A stretch of DNA of 64,000 nucleotides from Lentibacillus siamensis (lineage in GTDB: Bacteria; Bacillota; Bacilli; Bacillales; Amphibacillaceae), in NCBI RefSeq assembly GCF_039522605.1, contig NZ_BAAADS010000006.1, forward strand, positions 186,001 to 250,000, in the 5' to 3' direction. Both the position numbers and the translations under genes were made by a program. The notes under the pieces are model-generated. The model was not told where the DNA came from. It saw only the letters and a program-made list of their open reading frames with translations, and did no database searches. Positions 17,369 through 26,566 of the stretch are shown here, one piece after another; positions within the stretch are counted from its first letter, which is position 1, and each line of letters starts with the position of its first letter.

Positions 17369-18661
17369 ATGAAGGATGGTTTTATCAGTTTATTAATTTC
17401 CGATTCCAATTTTCGAAATCTCTTTTTGGGAAGGTTAATTACTAACGCGGGTGACAGTATTTATTTAGTCGCAGCCATTTGGATGGTCTATCAACTGGGT
17501 GGTTCAGCTTTTTATACCGGTCTAATAGGTGCACTCACGCTCTTGCCACAAGCGCTACAATTTATGATTGGACCTTTAATTGATCAATGGTCTTTGCGCA
17601 AAACGCTGGTAACAACACAAGTACTACAATTCGTTCTTGTGTTACTGATTCCAATTTTATTTTACTTTGATCTATTAACCATTACTGTATTATTAATTAT
17701 CATGCCTCTTATTACATTCATCGAAGAATTTGCCTATCCAGCTCAAACCGTTGCTATACCAAAAATTTTGGAAAATAATCAGCTTACCAGTGGTAATACG
17801 TATATGGCTTTTGCTTATCAAGGTGTGGATCTCGTATTTAACGCGTTGGCAGGGATTCTTGTAACTATTTTCAGCGCTGCCATTATTTTTTTAGTTGATG
17901 CATCCACTTTTATAATTGCTGCATTTTTCTTTTATCTGCTAAAACTGCCAAAAAAGAAGGACGTAATACCTGTTGCTGAAAAACAAAACCTAATTGATTC
18001 GTTCAAGAACTATAAAACAAAACTTAAAGAAGGAATATATTACATTAGACAATCCATTCTTGCCAAGTACGTTGTGGTGCTTGTTCTGACTAACTTTTCC
18101 ATCGGTATCAATATTGCCGTTCTTCCTGTTTATGCTGGAGAACGCGGTGGCGCTTATATGTATGGGTTTTATATGGCTTCTCTAGCTGCTGGAACCTTGG
18201 TTGGTTCATTATTAAGCAAACTTTTTGATCGCTTTCCGCTGGGTAATTTATATGCTTTTTCTTATCTCTTTACAGCATTATTCTGGCTAGTCTCAATTTT
18301 AATACCGTTTAACTGGCTTAGTGTGATTGCTTTCGGATTAGCATGGCTTCCGATCGGTGTAACTAGTGTTGTATTAATAAGCACACTACAGCGAATTGTG
18401 CCTGAGTATTTTCTGGCAAGGGCTTTCTCAGTATTAGAAAGTTCTTCTGCTGTCGCAATGCCCATAGGATCATTTATCGGAGGAACAATCACAGTATTTT
18501 TTAACGCATCTTCTGTTTTTGCTTTTGCAGGTATAGTCTTTTTCCTAATTGCTGTCTTGTGGTTATTAATAAAAGACTTAAGACTTTTACCACGTTCTAG
18601 TGTTATGGATCCGAAGAAATATGGCTTAACATATGACTCAATAATAAGAAAAAATGAATGA
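17369..18661 (+). CDS. MFS exporter (MFS_3/EntS-like)
   Basis: This 430-residue membrane protein starts with FRNLFLGRLITNAGDSIYLV (residues 15-34), the opening characteristic of the EntS-like MFS_3 group of exporters that includes macrolide and siderophore exporters. About 11-12 hydrophobic segments are visible. The start ATG lacks a clear ribosome binding site; GAAGGA occurs just inside the frame, so the true start could be misplaced. The serine hydrolase gene follows about 100 bases downstream in the same direction. With the small lipoprotein this pair forms an insertion between yhaM and yhaL. Codons look more A/T-rich than in the neighbours. Confidence 0.8.
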   Translation: MKDGFISLLISDSNFRNLFLGRLITNAGDSIYLVAAIWMVYQLGGSAFYTGLIGALTLLPQALQFMIGPLIDQWSLRKTLVTTQVLQFVLVLLIPILFYFDLLTITVLLIIMPLITFIEEFAYPAQTVAIPKILENNQLTSGNTYMAFAYQGVDLVFNALAGILVTIFSAAIIFLVDASTFIIAAFFFYLLKLPKKKDVIPVAEKQNLIDSFKNYKTKLKEGIYYIRQSILAKYVVVLVLTNFSIGINIAVLPVYAGERGGAYMYGFYMASLAAGTLVGSLLSKLFDRFPLGNLYAFSYLFTALFWLVSILIPFNWLSVIAFGLAWLPIGVTSVVLISTLQRIVPEYFLARAFSVLESSSAVAMPIGSFIGGTITVFFNASSVFAFAGIVFFLIAVLWLLIKDLRLLPRSSVMDPKKYGLTYDSIIRKNE

Positions 18662-18758
18662 TGTTGAATTACGTGAGGTCCAAAACCGCATATGGAACTA
18701 TATAATAGAATAAATGGTATCAGTCTATTATTGTAAAATAACATGAGGGAGGGTGTGT

Positions 18759-19802
18759 ATGGAAATTCAAAAAGAGAGAGTCCGACAAATTTTTGATAAG
18801 GTTACAAAAAACAAGCAAATACATGAATTTGTTCTTCTCGTGGAAAATACCAATGGGGATTTTTCATATAGTCTTGGGGGTGGGGGTAAGAATGTAGATA
18901 CTCCATTCCTTATGGCAAGTATAACAAAGCTGTTCACAACCACTTGCATTTTTATTTTGAGAGAGCAGGGAAAACTGTCATTGGTTGATGAAATAACAAA
19001 ATACTTAAAAAAGGATACGATAAAAAACCTTCATGTATACAAAGGCAAGGAGTATTCCAATCGCCTTACACTCTTGGACCTATTACTTCAAACAAGCGGA
19101 TTGCGTGATGCCATAGAGGAAGGCAGTAATGAGTCGAAAAAGCGTGCTATATATGAGGATGTGCAAACGAATTTTAATGATGCCATCATAGAGACGAAGA
19201 GAATCAAACCATACTTTGCTCCAGGTATGGGAAAAAGAGCTCATTATACAAATATAAACTTTGAAATCCTCGGAAAAATCATTGAAATTGTTACTCATTC
19301 GACTTTGGATGAAGTGTACAGACAATTTATCTTTGACCCTTTAAGACTCAAAAATACTTATCTCCCGAAAGACGAGGATGATTTTATCCCTCATGTTTAT
19401 TATAAGGACATTGCCTTACACCGTCCAAAATTACTCAGGAGCACTCGTGCAAGTGGCGGCTGTGTTTCCACGGCGCATGAATTAATGGTATTTATTAAAG
19501 CCTTCTTTAGCGGAAAGTTATTTAATAATCATGTTTTTCGTGAACAAAAAGAAAATAACAGGTTGCAGGCTTCTATGTTTCCTATTCATTATGGTGCTGG
19601 ATATATGAGAGTTCCACTGAATGGTCTTGCAACATTTTTTATGGGAAGTGGTGTGTTGATTGGTCATTCCGGCTCAACAGGTTCCTTGGCATTTTACTAT
19701 CCCAAAAAAGATTTGTTTTTCACCGGAGATATCAATCAAATGGCAAACCCTGCAATCCCTGTACGGTTGGCGATGCGACTGGCCATGTCCATGAAATCAT
19801 GA
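18759..19802 (+). CDS. serine hydrolase, class C beta-lactamase/DD-peptidase fold
   Basis: This 347-residue protein has the three active-site motifs of the beta-lactamase/penicillin-binding fold: SITK (S54, K57), YTN in KRAHYTNINFEILG (about 155-168) and HSGSTG (about 310-315). There is no signal peptide or membrane segment, so it is predicted to be cytoplasmic, which argues for an esterase or peptidase role rather than cell-wall work. GAGGGAGGG precedes the ATG at 18759. It follows an MFS exporter, so the pair may handle a small molecule (for example hydrolysis and export), but that is speculation. Confidence 0.8.
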   Translation: MEIQKERVRQIFDKVTKNKQIHEFVLLVENTNGDFSYSLGGGGKNVDTPFLMASITKLFTTTCIFILREQGKLSLVDEITKYLKKDTIKNLHVYKGKEYSNRLTLLDLLLQTSGLRDAIEEGSNESKKRAIYEDVQTNFNDAIIETKRIKPYFAPGMGKRAHYTNINFEILGKIIEIVTHSTLDEVYRQFIFDPLRLKNTYLPKDEDDFIPHVYYKDIALHRPKLLRSTRASGGCVSTAHELMVFIKAFFSGKLFNNHVFREQKENNRLQASMFPIHYGAGYMRVPLNGLATFFMGSGVLIGHSGSTGSLAFYYPKKDLFFTGDINQMANPAIPVRLAMRLAMSMKS

Positions 19803-19909
19803 TCTTAATTGATTTAAGTATTTTAAGGCAGCTAACCTCCTTTTTATTCATGTTTTTGGCTTTGCTGTCATATATTTGTGGTAGACAAGTTGGACAAGGG
19901 GGGCTAAAC

Positions 19910-20113
19910 ATGATTGTTGGAGTGCCATGGTGGGTTTTTTTAATGATCATTTTCATCTTTCTGAGTGGATATATGGCATTCAGGGCTATGCGGGCTGAAC
20001 GGGAGCTCGAGCATCAGTTTATTGAAAAAGAGGGAAAAGTATACATGGATCGGTTGGAGGAGCTCCGTGAGCAAAAATCCAAAAGGGAGCGAGAACAGCA
20101 GGGTTCCGAATAA
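19910..20113 (+). CDS. yhaL: sporulation protein YhaL
   Basis: This 67-residue protein has one N-terminal membrane segment (VPWWVFLMIIFIFLSGYM) followed by a charged helix rich in Arg, Glu and Lys. B. subtilis YhaL, expressed during sporulation, has this architecture and lies next to prsA, as here. GGGGGGC stands before the ATG at 19910; the frame opens upstream at 19799 but without a ribosome binding site, and that part overlaps the preceding hydrolase. It is convergent with prsA across a shared terminator. Confidence 0.8.
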   Translation: MIVGVPWWVFLMIIFIFLSGYMAFRAMRAERELEHQFIEKEGKVYMDRLEELREQKSKREREQQGSE

Positions 20114-20118
20114 AAATA

Positions 20119-20149
20119 CGGCTAGTCCACAAAAAATGTGAACTAGCCG
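20119..20149. terminator. bidirectional terminator between yhaL and prsA
   Basis: CGGCTAGTCCAC pairs with GTGAACTAGCCG (one mismatch), with T-rich flanks on both sides. Confidence 0.8.
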
Positions 20150-20156
20150 CTATTTT

Positions 20157-21041
20157 TTATCCTTTAGCATCCTGTTTTTTCTTATCCTGTTTGAACATAT
20201 CTTCCAAGCCGTCAACTTTTACGTCTATTTCAGAGTTCTGAAGGATGTTGTTAATTTTTTCGCGGGCTTTATTGACATCCATTCGTTTATTCAGAATCGT
20301 ACGGCGGATATCATCTTTATTATCCTCGAATGATCCGATATCTTCTTTCTTCTTCCGTTTGTCGGTCACTTTAATGATGTGGTAGCCATATTGAGATTTC
20401 ACAGGTTTGCTTACTTCGCCTTTTTTCATGCTATAGGCTGCGTCTTCGAATTCCGGAATCATTTGCCCGGTAGAGAAGTAGCCAAGTTTTCCACCTTTTT
20501 TGGCAGATTTTTTATCAGTGGAGTATTCTTTTGCAAGCTTTGCAAAGTCGGCCCCGTTTTCAAGTTTCTTCTTCACTTCTTTGGCGGTTTTCTTGTCCTT
20601 AACCAAAATGTGTGATGCTTGAATTTCCATTTTCATGCGTTCATATTTCTCTTTTAGTTCTTTTTCGGTAATTTTAATATCCTCTGCGACAGCTGCTTCC
20701 TGAAGAAGGCTCATTTTAATTACGTCACGGAAAGATTCTTCAGTGTAACCTTGTTGTTTGAGCGCGGCATCAAATTTATCCCCTAACCGCTCTTTTACTT
20801 TTTTAACTTCTTTATCAATTTCTTCTTCCTTGACGTCATATTTATTTTCCAATACTTCAACGGTAACCAGTTTCCGCAATACCTGTTCACCACTTTGATC
20901 CTTCATTGCTTGATAAAATTCATCTTTTGTAATGTTACCGGCTTTTGTTTCTACTACAGCTTCCGAGTCATCACCTGAAGAACAGGCAGAAAGGGTGAAT
21001 ACGGCTGCTGTAAGTGTTACAGCTGCAACTAATTTTTTCAT
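20157..21041 (-). CDS. prsA: extracellular foldase PrsA (peptidyl-prolyl isomerase)
   Basis: This 294-residue lipoprotein helps secreted proteins fold after translocation. The signal peptide runs to LSAC (Cys at about 20). The parvulin (PPIC) domain begins with ASHILVKDKKTAKEVKKKLE and contains GGKLGYFSTGQMIPEFEDAA and YGYHIIKVTDKR (about residues 130-222). The flanking Lys/Glu-rich helices form the chaperone part. GGAG precedes the ATG at 21041; a second ATG five codons upstream lacks proper spacing. The neighbourhood matches B. subtilis. Confidence 0.95.
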   Translation of the reverse strand: MKKLVAAVTLTAAVFTLSACSSGDDSEAVVETKAGNITKDEFYQAMKDQSGEQVLRKLVTVEVLENKYDVKEEEIDKEVKKVKERLGDKFDAALKQQGYTEESFRDVIKMSLLQEAAVAEDIKITEKELKEKYERMKMEIQASHILVKDKKTAKEVKKKLENGADFAKLAKEYSTDKKSAKKGGKLGYFSTGQMIPEFEDAAYSMKKGEVSKPVKSQYGYHIIKVTDKRKKKEDIGSFEDNKDDIRRTILNKRMDVNKAREKINNILQNSEIDVKVDGLEDMFKQDKKKQDAKG

Positions 21042-21103
21042 CCATGAACACTCCATCTTCGTTTAGTTTTTTATCTAATCTCTTATCTCTTATCTCTTCT
21101 GAC

Positions 21104-21289
21104 TCAAGTAATCTGATTCATTACCTTCACATAGGAAGAGATGAGCAACACAAGAATCATAATGTTTATAACCCGAAAGACTGATGATTGCTTTGCGTCT
21201 TTCATTTCCATTTTTGTGCAGAATTGCTGGGTTAATGAATTAAATATCAGTAAAATAAATACTGCATATACCGGAAATAAAAATGTCAT
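21104..21289 (-). CDS. small membrane protein
   Basis: This 61-residue protein has two hydrophobic segments (residues 2-16 and about 42-54) separated by a polar loop containing KMEMKDAKQSS. A good ribosome binding site (AAGGGGG) precedes the ATG. It lies directly upstream of prsA on the same strand, with 62 bases between them. I do not recognise the family. B. subtilis has small yha genes at the same place, so it may correspond to one of those. Confidence 0.55.
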   Translation of the reverse strand: MTFLFPVYAVFILLIFNSLTQQFCTKMEMKDAKQSSVFRVINIMILVLLISSYVKVMNQIT

Positions 21290-21428
21290 TCCAAAACCCC
21301 CTTAACAAGCATACCACATAATCCATATTTAATACTTTATCAAAAGTTGTCCGTCATGAACAGACCTAAATTCATCAAAAATGAGTGCAGTGAAGTTATA
21401 ATCCTGGTATTTTTTTCCTAATAATCGA

Positions 21429-21463
21429 AACAGCCATCAGCAGACGAGGTGCTGATGGCTGTT
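21429..21463 (-). terminator. terminator overlapping the yhaJ stop
   Basis: AACAGCCATCAGCA pairs perfectly with TGCTGATGGCTGTT across seven bases. The right arm runs into the stop codon of the gene on the reverse strand. Confidence 0.75.
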
Positions 21464-22007
21464 AATCATGCGCTTTTACAAGGATGGAGATTTCATCATT
21501 GGTACTCTCAATATAAGAATGTTTCGGTGCTTTTACTATATTGAAAACATACAAAAAGTCGGTTAATGTAATGCCAATGTGAAAAGCTGTAAATAATAAA
21601 AAATACACGTAATAGTGGGGGAAAAGGAAGCTTCCCATAAGTCCCGGAAATGTCAGGAACATGGTAGGAGCCAATGCTACCACTATTGATGCTTTTTTTG
21701 TTAAGTGTTTTTTTGTATAATAGTTAATAATAGGAAATAGTTTGTTTTTACGTTTGAAAACTAATTTAGCCCGTTTATTCATCATAATTAATGGTAAAAT
21801 ATGCATGAATGAGTGAGCCGTTGGCATGAAGAACAATGCCACCAGTAACGGGATAATTCCAAAGTCATAAATTTCTGTTGCCCCGTGTACAATTGACAAT
21901 GGCATATAAAGAAATATGAATACTGCCAGACCGATCAAAAATGACAACAGGTATAATCGATTCAACCCAAATTCTTTATTAAGATTTATAGACTTCCAGC
22001 AGTTCAT
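21462..22007 (-). CDS. yhaJ: DUF3267 membrane protein (YhaJ-like)
   Basis: This 181-residue protein has four to five hydrophobic segments. In the second there is PTAHSFMHILPLI (about residues 72-84); its HxxxH stands where related DUF3267 proteins carry an HExxH-like zinc motif, so it may be a membrane zincin relative with an altered or lost site. B. subtilis YhaJ occupies the same position between prsA and yhaI. A GGAGGGAT precedes the ATG. The function is unknown. Confidence 0.7.
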   Translation of the reverse strand: MNCWKSINLNKEFGLNRLYLLSFLIGLAVFIFLYMPLSIVHGATEIYDFGIIPLLVALFFMPTAHSFMHILPLIMMNKRAKLVFKRKNKLFPIINYYTKKHLTKKASIVVALAPTMFLTFPGLMGSFLFPHYYVYFLLFTAFHIGITLTDFLYVFNIVKAPKHSYIESTNDEISILVKAHD

Positions 22008-22185
22008 TTTTGATCCCTCCAGTTCAGTTTGAATGTTAACTCTTTAAATCCCTCAAGAATAATAGTATGTTTTCATCGGAAAATCAACCGTTTTTCAGAA
22101 GTTTTTTCACAAGTTTTTAACCCCCTTTATGAACGGAGTCTTGACGCAGTTTTGCAGGTATTTACTTATGTGGGAGGTCATTTTG

Positions 22186-22539
22186 TTGAACCAGGTTAAT
22201 AATGAAACGCTATCATTTCATCTACAGCTGCTTTCCAGAGTGATTAACATGGAACACTATCCATTTATTAAACTGGTGGTCGAAAACAATATCACGCACG
22301 GAGAATATCGACAGCTTATGCAGCTGTTAACTGAATTGAACAGCCGGTATGAAACACAAAAAGAGGAAGGTCTTTTGGACTTCACACCGCTCCTTGTTCA
22401 TTTTGCCGGCATGTTGAATGAAAAATTAGACCCGAATACAACTATTTTCGCACTAAAAAAAGAAGGATACTATCCTTCTTTAATTGATGCATTTATAAAT
22501 GTATTGGCCAGGAGTGAGCAACCGGAGTTAAAGGGATAA
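22186..22539 (+). CDS. yhaI: YhaI family protein (DUF1878)
   Basis: This 117-residue soluble helical protein has the DUF1878 pattern: LLSRVINMEHYPFIKLVVEN near the N terminus and FALKKEGYYPSLIDAFINVL near the C terminus. The function is unknown. Two adjacent TTG codons (22183, 22186) follow GGGAGG; I chose the second for spacing. In B. subtilis yhaI lies next to hpr (scoC), but no hpr is present here. Its stop codon abuts the stop of the convergent opuAR-type gene with no base between. Confidence 0.8.
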   Translation: MNQVNNETLSFHLQLLSRVINMEHYPFIKLVVENNITHGEYRQLMQLLTELNSRYETQKEEGLLDFTPLLVHFAGMLNEKLDPNTTIFALKKEGYYPSLIDAFINVLARSEQPELKG

Positions 22540-23010
22540 TCAGTCCTGTTTGATTTCACGCATTGCTTTTTCCAGATGCTGGTGGAATTCAATGATATTA
22601 TTCAGGCGGTTGTTTAGTGTGGGGCTGGTTATGTTTTCATTTTTGAATTGTTTTCTAATGTCGTACAGTGAATCTTTTTGGTGGTTGGCTGCATCGATCC
22701 ATTTTCCTGAAAAAGAGTTCATGATGGTTTTATAAATTTGTTCATTTGCTTCATACAAATCTTTTCTTACCCCTTTTTTCCAGACACGTGTCACAAGGTT
22801 AAAATCGGACAGGCTTCGTATACTTGTACTCATGGATGTCTTGCTTTTTCCCATAGCTTCACTCATTTCATCGAGGGTTAAGGGCCTTTCTTCCAAATAT
22901 AGGTAGACAAATAGTCTTGCTTCCAAAGTGGTGAGACCGAACATTTCAATGGTTTTTGAAAACTCCGTGATAATTTTCTTGGTAAGATCTTCAATGTTTG
23001 AATCAAGCAT
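22540..23010 (-). CDS. opuAR: GbsR/OpuAR-type transcriptional regulator, copy 2
   Basis: This 156-residue winged-helix protein has the same recognition-helix core as copy 1 (MGKSKTSMSTSIRSLSDFNL, then KKGVRKDLYE). It lacks the extended C terminus of copy 1. It is divergent from the opuA operon, the usual arrangement for the betaine-responsive repressor of opuA. AGGAGG precedes the ATG. It probably binds in the 450-base region between the two start codons. Confidence 0.85.
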   Translation of the reverse strand: MLDSNIEDLTKKIITEFSKTIEMFGLTTLEARLFVYLYLEERPLTLDEMSEAMGKSKTSMSTSIRSLSDFNLVTRVWKKGVRKDLYEANEQIYKTIMNSFSGKWIDAANHQKDSLYDIRKQFKNENITSPTLNNRLNNIIEFHQHLEKAMREIKQD

Positions 23011-23184
23011 AAAATCCTCCTAATACGCTGCTATATTAAGATTACATCAAAGTGATTTTTTTTAAAAATCGATAACTGGATAGATATTGGGAGTTAAATG
23101 GAGTAAATAAAAGAATAAAGGAACAAAACTTCATACAGAATAAACTGTACGATTAAAATAAACAAAATTTATGGTTTTTAATGT

Positions 23185-23213
23185 TTGAAATATAGCTGTA
23201 ATACTTATATAGT
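23185..23213 (+). promoter_or_regulatory. sigma-A promoter of the opuA operon
   Basis: TTGAAA (23185-23190), a 17-base spacer and TATAGT (23208-23213). The transcript would have a leader of roughly 240 bases before opuAA. That leader contains a six-codon open frame (MASISR) behind a GGGGAGG at about 23347. The rest of 23011-23463 shows no gene. Confidence 0.6.
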
Positions 23214-23463
23214 AAATAGAGTGAGTGACGGACGAATGGTTCTGTTTTATTTATGAAAGATTGACAGATTCCTATATTTATGGACTAAAACTGATAATTT
23301 AGTTGTAAGACTTTCGTCACTTTTATGGCCGAATACGGAACATAAAGGGGAGGAACAAATAGGAAGATGGCCAGTATCTCACGGTAGACTGCTGACTTCT
23401 TTATAAAAAGAATGGAAGCGACCCGGAAAATAAAAAAAAGACAGCGTTAAGCGAGGTGAAGAT

Positions 23464-24678
23464 ATGAGTAAAATAAAGGTTGATAAGTTAACAAAAATAT
23501 TTGGCAGACGTCCAAAACAAGCCGTTAAATACCTGGAAGAAGACAAAACAAAAGATGAAATCCTTGAAATGACTGGAATGACGGTTGGTGTTAATCAAGC
23601 TTCCTTTGAAGTAGATGCCGGAGAGGTTTTTGTAATCATGGGACTTTCCGGTAGTGGTAAATCCACACTCGTCCGTATGCTGAACCGCCTTATTGAACCA
23701 ACATCTGGCAGCATCGAAATCGATGGTGAAGAAGTTACCAAGATGTCGAAAGAACAGTTACGGAATTTAAGAAGAAAGAAAATGAGCATGGTTTTTCAGA
23801 ATTTTGCACTGCTTCCTCATAAGACTATTTTAAAAAATACGGAATTTGGTCTTGAAATTCGTAAGACCAATCCAGAGGAGCGGGAAAAGAAAGCGACTGA
23901 GGCATTGGAATTAGTTGGCCTCGGCGGGTATTTGGATAAATACCCAAGCGAGCTTTCCGGTGGTATGCAGCAGCGTGTCGGTCTAGCGCGGGCGCTTGCC
24001 AGTGACCCGGATATACTTCTGATGGACGAAGCTTTCAGTGCATTGGATCCATTAATCCGTAAAGACATGCAGGATGAGTTGATGGATCTGCAGCAATCCG
24101 TTCATAAGACCATTGTATTTATCACACACGATTTGGATGAGGCATTGCGGATTGGTGACCGAATTGCATTGATGAAGGATGGAAGTATTGTCCAGGTTGG
24201 AACAGCAGAAGAAATTCTTATCTCGCCGGCTAATGATTATGTGGAACGCTTTGTTCAGGATGTTGATTTGTCCAAAGTGTTAACTGCAGGTCATGTTATG
24301 AAACGGGCTGAGCAGGTGACTGTTGACAAAGGTCCTAAAGTTGCTTTGAAGCTGATGCGTGATAATGGAGTCTCCACTATTTACGTAACCGACAGCAAAC
24401 GAAAACTTCTGGGATATGTTACGGCTGATCAGGCGTCAGAAGCTGTTCAGGATCAGAAAGAATTGAAAGATGTGCTGACAACAGACATACCTACCGTTAA
24501 GCCGGATGTTTTGCTTGCTGATTTATTTGAAAAAATTACGGAAGCAAAGGCTCCGCTTGCAGTTATTGATGATTCGGATCGGCTGATCGGTTTAGTTGTA
24601 AGAGGAATGGTGTTAGGTGCACTTGCCGGCGATGACACACTGATTAATGGAAATGGGGGTGACGTATTAGATGGATAA
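23464..24678 (+). CDS. opuAA: glycine betaine ABC transporter ATPase OpuAA
   Basis: This 404-residue ATPase has Walker A GLSGSGKST (60-68), the signature LSGGMQQRVGLARAL and Walker B ILLMDEAFSALDP, followed by two C-terminal CBS domains (about 280-390), which sense ionic strength in OpuA-type transporters. The N-terminal 35 residues contain the IFGRRPKQAVKYLEE stretch typical of OpuAA/ProV. It forms an operon with opuAB (8-base overlap) and opuAC. The operon imports glycine betaine under osmotic stress. Confidence 0.95.
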   Translation: MSKIKVDKLTKIFGRRPKQAVKYLEEDKTKDEILEMTGMTVGVNQASFEVDAGEVFVIMGLSGSGKSTLVRMLNRLIEPTSGSIEIDGEEVTKMSKEQLRNLRRKKMSMVFQNFALLPHKTILKNTEFGLEIRKTNPEEREKKATEALELVGLGGYLDKYPSELSGGMQQRVGLARALASDPDILLMDEAFSALDPLIRKDMQDELMDLQQSVHKTIVFITHDLDEALRIGDRIALMKDGSIVQVGTAEEILISPANDYVERFVQDVDLSKVLTAGHVMKRAEQVTVDKGPKVALKLMRDNGVSTIYVTDSKRKLLGYVTADQASEAVQDQKELKDVLTTDIPTVKPDVLLADLFEKITEAKAPLAVIDDSDRLIGLVVRGMVLGALAGDDTLINGNGGDVLDG

Positions 24679-25516
24679 TTTGCACAATTTATTTCCGAAA
24701 CTCCCATTAGCGGAATGGATTGAATCGTTTGTTGATTTTCTGACAGACAACTTTGAAGCGTTTTTTGAGTCAATATCAAATGGAATATCTTTTGTTTCAG
24801 AAGGTTTTGTTTCTTTGCTGACATTTGTTCCACCATTGGTATTTATTATTGCGCTTGCGTTGATTGCATGGTGGGTTGTGAATTGGAAACTTGGACTATT
24901 CACATTGATTGGAATGGGTCTGATTAATAACCTAGGATATTGGCCAGAGACGATTGAAACAATCTCGCTGATTGTAATCTCAGTTATTATTGCAATTATT
25001 ATCGGGGTGCCAATTGGTATTTGGATGTCGCAGAAAAGTACGGTTCAGGCTATTATTACGCCAATACTTGACTTTATGCAGACGATGCCAGCCTTTGTGT
25101 ATCTGATTCCGGCAGTTGTCTTCTTTGGTGTCGGGATGGTTCCAGGTGTTATTTCGACCATCATCTTCGCGACTCCACCGACAGTACGTCTGACGAATCT
25201 TGGTATTCGACAGGTGGATGAAGAACTAATCGAAGCATCCAATGCATTTGGCTCATCTACAGGCCAGCGCCTGACAAAGGTTCAGATACCACTTGCAATG
25301 CCGACGATAATGGCTGGAATCAACCAGACCATCATGTTAACTCTGTCCATGGTTGTTATTGCATCCCTTGTTGGTGCACCCGGTCTTGGTACGGTGGTTT
25401 ATCGCGCCATTACACAAATACAGATTGGAACCGGTTTTGAAGGCGGACTTGCACTGGTTATTCTTGCTATGGTTCTGGATCGTATTACACAAGGTGCGAA
25501 TAAAGGGAACAAATAA
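24671..25516 (+). CDS. opuAB: glycine betaine ABC transporter permease OpuAB
   Basis: This 281-residue membrane protein begins with a polar region (LPLAEWIESFVDFLTDNFE) and then has about seven hydrophobic segments. The permease-family coupling loop is visible as EELIEASNAFGSSTGQRLTK followed by VQIPLAMPTIMAGINQT (about residues 188-225). It overlaps opuAA by eight bases (ATGG within the last codons), so translation is coupled. It forms the membrane channel of the OpuA importer. Confidence 0.95.
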   Translation: MDNLHNLFPKLPLAEWIESFVDFLTDNFEAFFESISNGISFVSEGFVSLLTFVPPLVFIIALALIAWWVVNWKLGLFTLIGMGLINNLGYWPETIETISLIVISVIIAIIIGVPIGIWMSQKSTVQAIITPILDFMQTMPAFVYLIPAVVFFGVGMVPGVISTIIFATPPTVRLTNLGIRQVDEELIEASNAFGSSTGQRLTKVQIPLAMPTIMAGINQTIMLTLSMVVIASLVGAPGLGTVVYRAITQIQIGTGFEGGLALVILAMVLDRITQGANKGNK

Positions 25517-25600
25517 TACTGTTTACAATGCCTGACTGCATAATTGGCGGAAGGGATTGGAAAAATAAAATAATCTAATACACAGGAGGTATTTTACACT

Positions 25601-26548
25601 ATGTCTAAGAAATTTAGAATTATTGGCCTTGCAATGATTGTTGCATTGGCAGTTGTATTAGCCGCATGCGGCGGTGGAAATGAAGAAAGCTCAGATTCTT
25701 CAAACAGTGGATCTGAAGGCGACTCAGGCAGCAGCAGCGGTGTGGAACTTGGTGAAAAAGAACTGACAATGCCATATGTTGCATGGGCTGGGGCAATTGC
25801 TCGTACACACCTGATTGCGCAGGTTCTTGAAGAAGCCGGCTATGAAGTGGAAACACCACAAGTAGAAGCTGGTCCAATGTGGTCAAGTGTAGCAGACGGA
25901 TCTGCTGATATTACAGCATCCGCTTGGCTGCCAACAACGCACCAAAGCTATTGGAAAAAATATAAAGACAGCGTGGAATCCATCAACACGATTATTGATA
26001 AAGCACCATTGGCACTGACAGTTCCTTCTTATATGAAAGATATTAACTCGGTTGAAGATTTGAAAGGAAACAAAGAACTTGGTGAAGCAACCGACTGGAA
26101 GATTATTGGTATTGACCCAGGTGCAGGTATTATGCAGAATACACAAAAAGCATTAAAAGAATATGGCCTGGACAAATGGACTTTGACTCAAAGCTCTGGA
26201 TCTGCAATGCTCTCACAACTTCAAAAAAAGATGGAAGATGAGGAGAAAATTGTTGTTCCGCTTTGGAAGCCACACTGGGCATTTGCAAAAATGGATCTTA
26301 AAATGCTAAAAGACCCTAAAGGTATTTACGGCGGTGACGGTGACCACATCGATATCGTGGTTAACAAAGGACTGAAAGATAAGGCGCCAGCTGCATACCA
26401 GATTCTAAAACAATATACTGCTGACTATAAGCAGCTGAACGCACTGATGGGTAAAATCCATGATGGCGCAGACCCTGCAGAAGTTGCATCTAAATATTTG
26501 GAAGAACATCCGGATAAAGTGGATAAATGGTTGAAAGGCGTAAAATAA
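25601..26548 (+). CDS. opuAC: glycine betaine-binding lipoprotein OpuAC
   Basis: This 315-residue lipoprotein has a signal peptide ending in LAAC (Cys at about 23), then a Gly/Ser-rich linker and the OpuAC-type binding domain. Aromatic residues likely to cage the betaine are visible (AWAGAIARTH, ASAWLPTTHQSYW, WKPHWAFAKMD). CACAGGAGG precedes the ATG and a strong terminator follows. It captures glycine betaine outside the cell and delivers it to OpuAB. Confidence 0.95.
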   Translation: MSKKFRIIGLAMIVALAVVLAACGGGNEESSDSSNSGSEGDSGSSSGVELGEKELTMPYVAWAGAIARTHLIAQVLEEAGYEVETPQVEAGPMWSSVADGSADITASAWLPTTHQSYWKKYKDSVESINTIIDKAPLALTVPSYMKDINSVEDLKGNKELGEATDWKIIGIDPGAGIMQNTQKALKEYGLDKWTLTQSSGSAMLSQLQKKMEDEEKIVVPLWKPHWAFAKMDLKMLKDPKGIYGGDGDHIDIVVNKGLKDKAPAAYQILKQYTADYKQLNALMGKIHDGADPAEVASKYLEEHPDKVDKWLKGVK

Positions 26549-26566
26549 GCTAAGTAAACAATGAAA

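Noticed and set aside
23220..23463. Riboswitch in the long opuA leader
   Set aside because: The leader is long, but I see no conserved riboswitch core and no terminator hairpin before opuAA.
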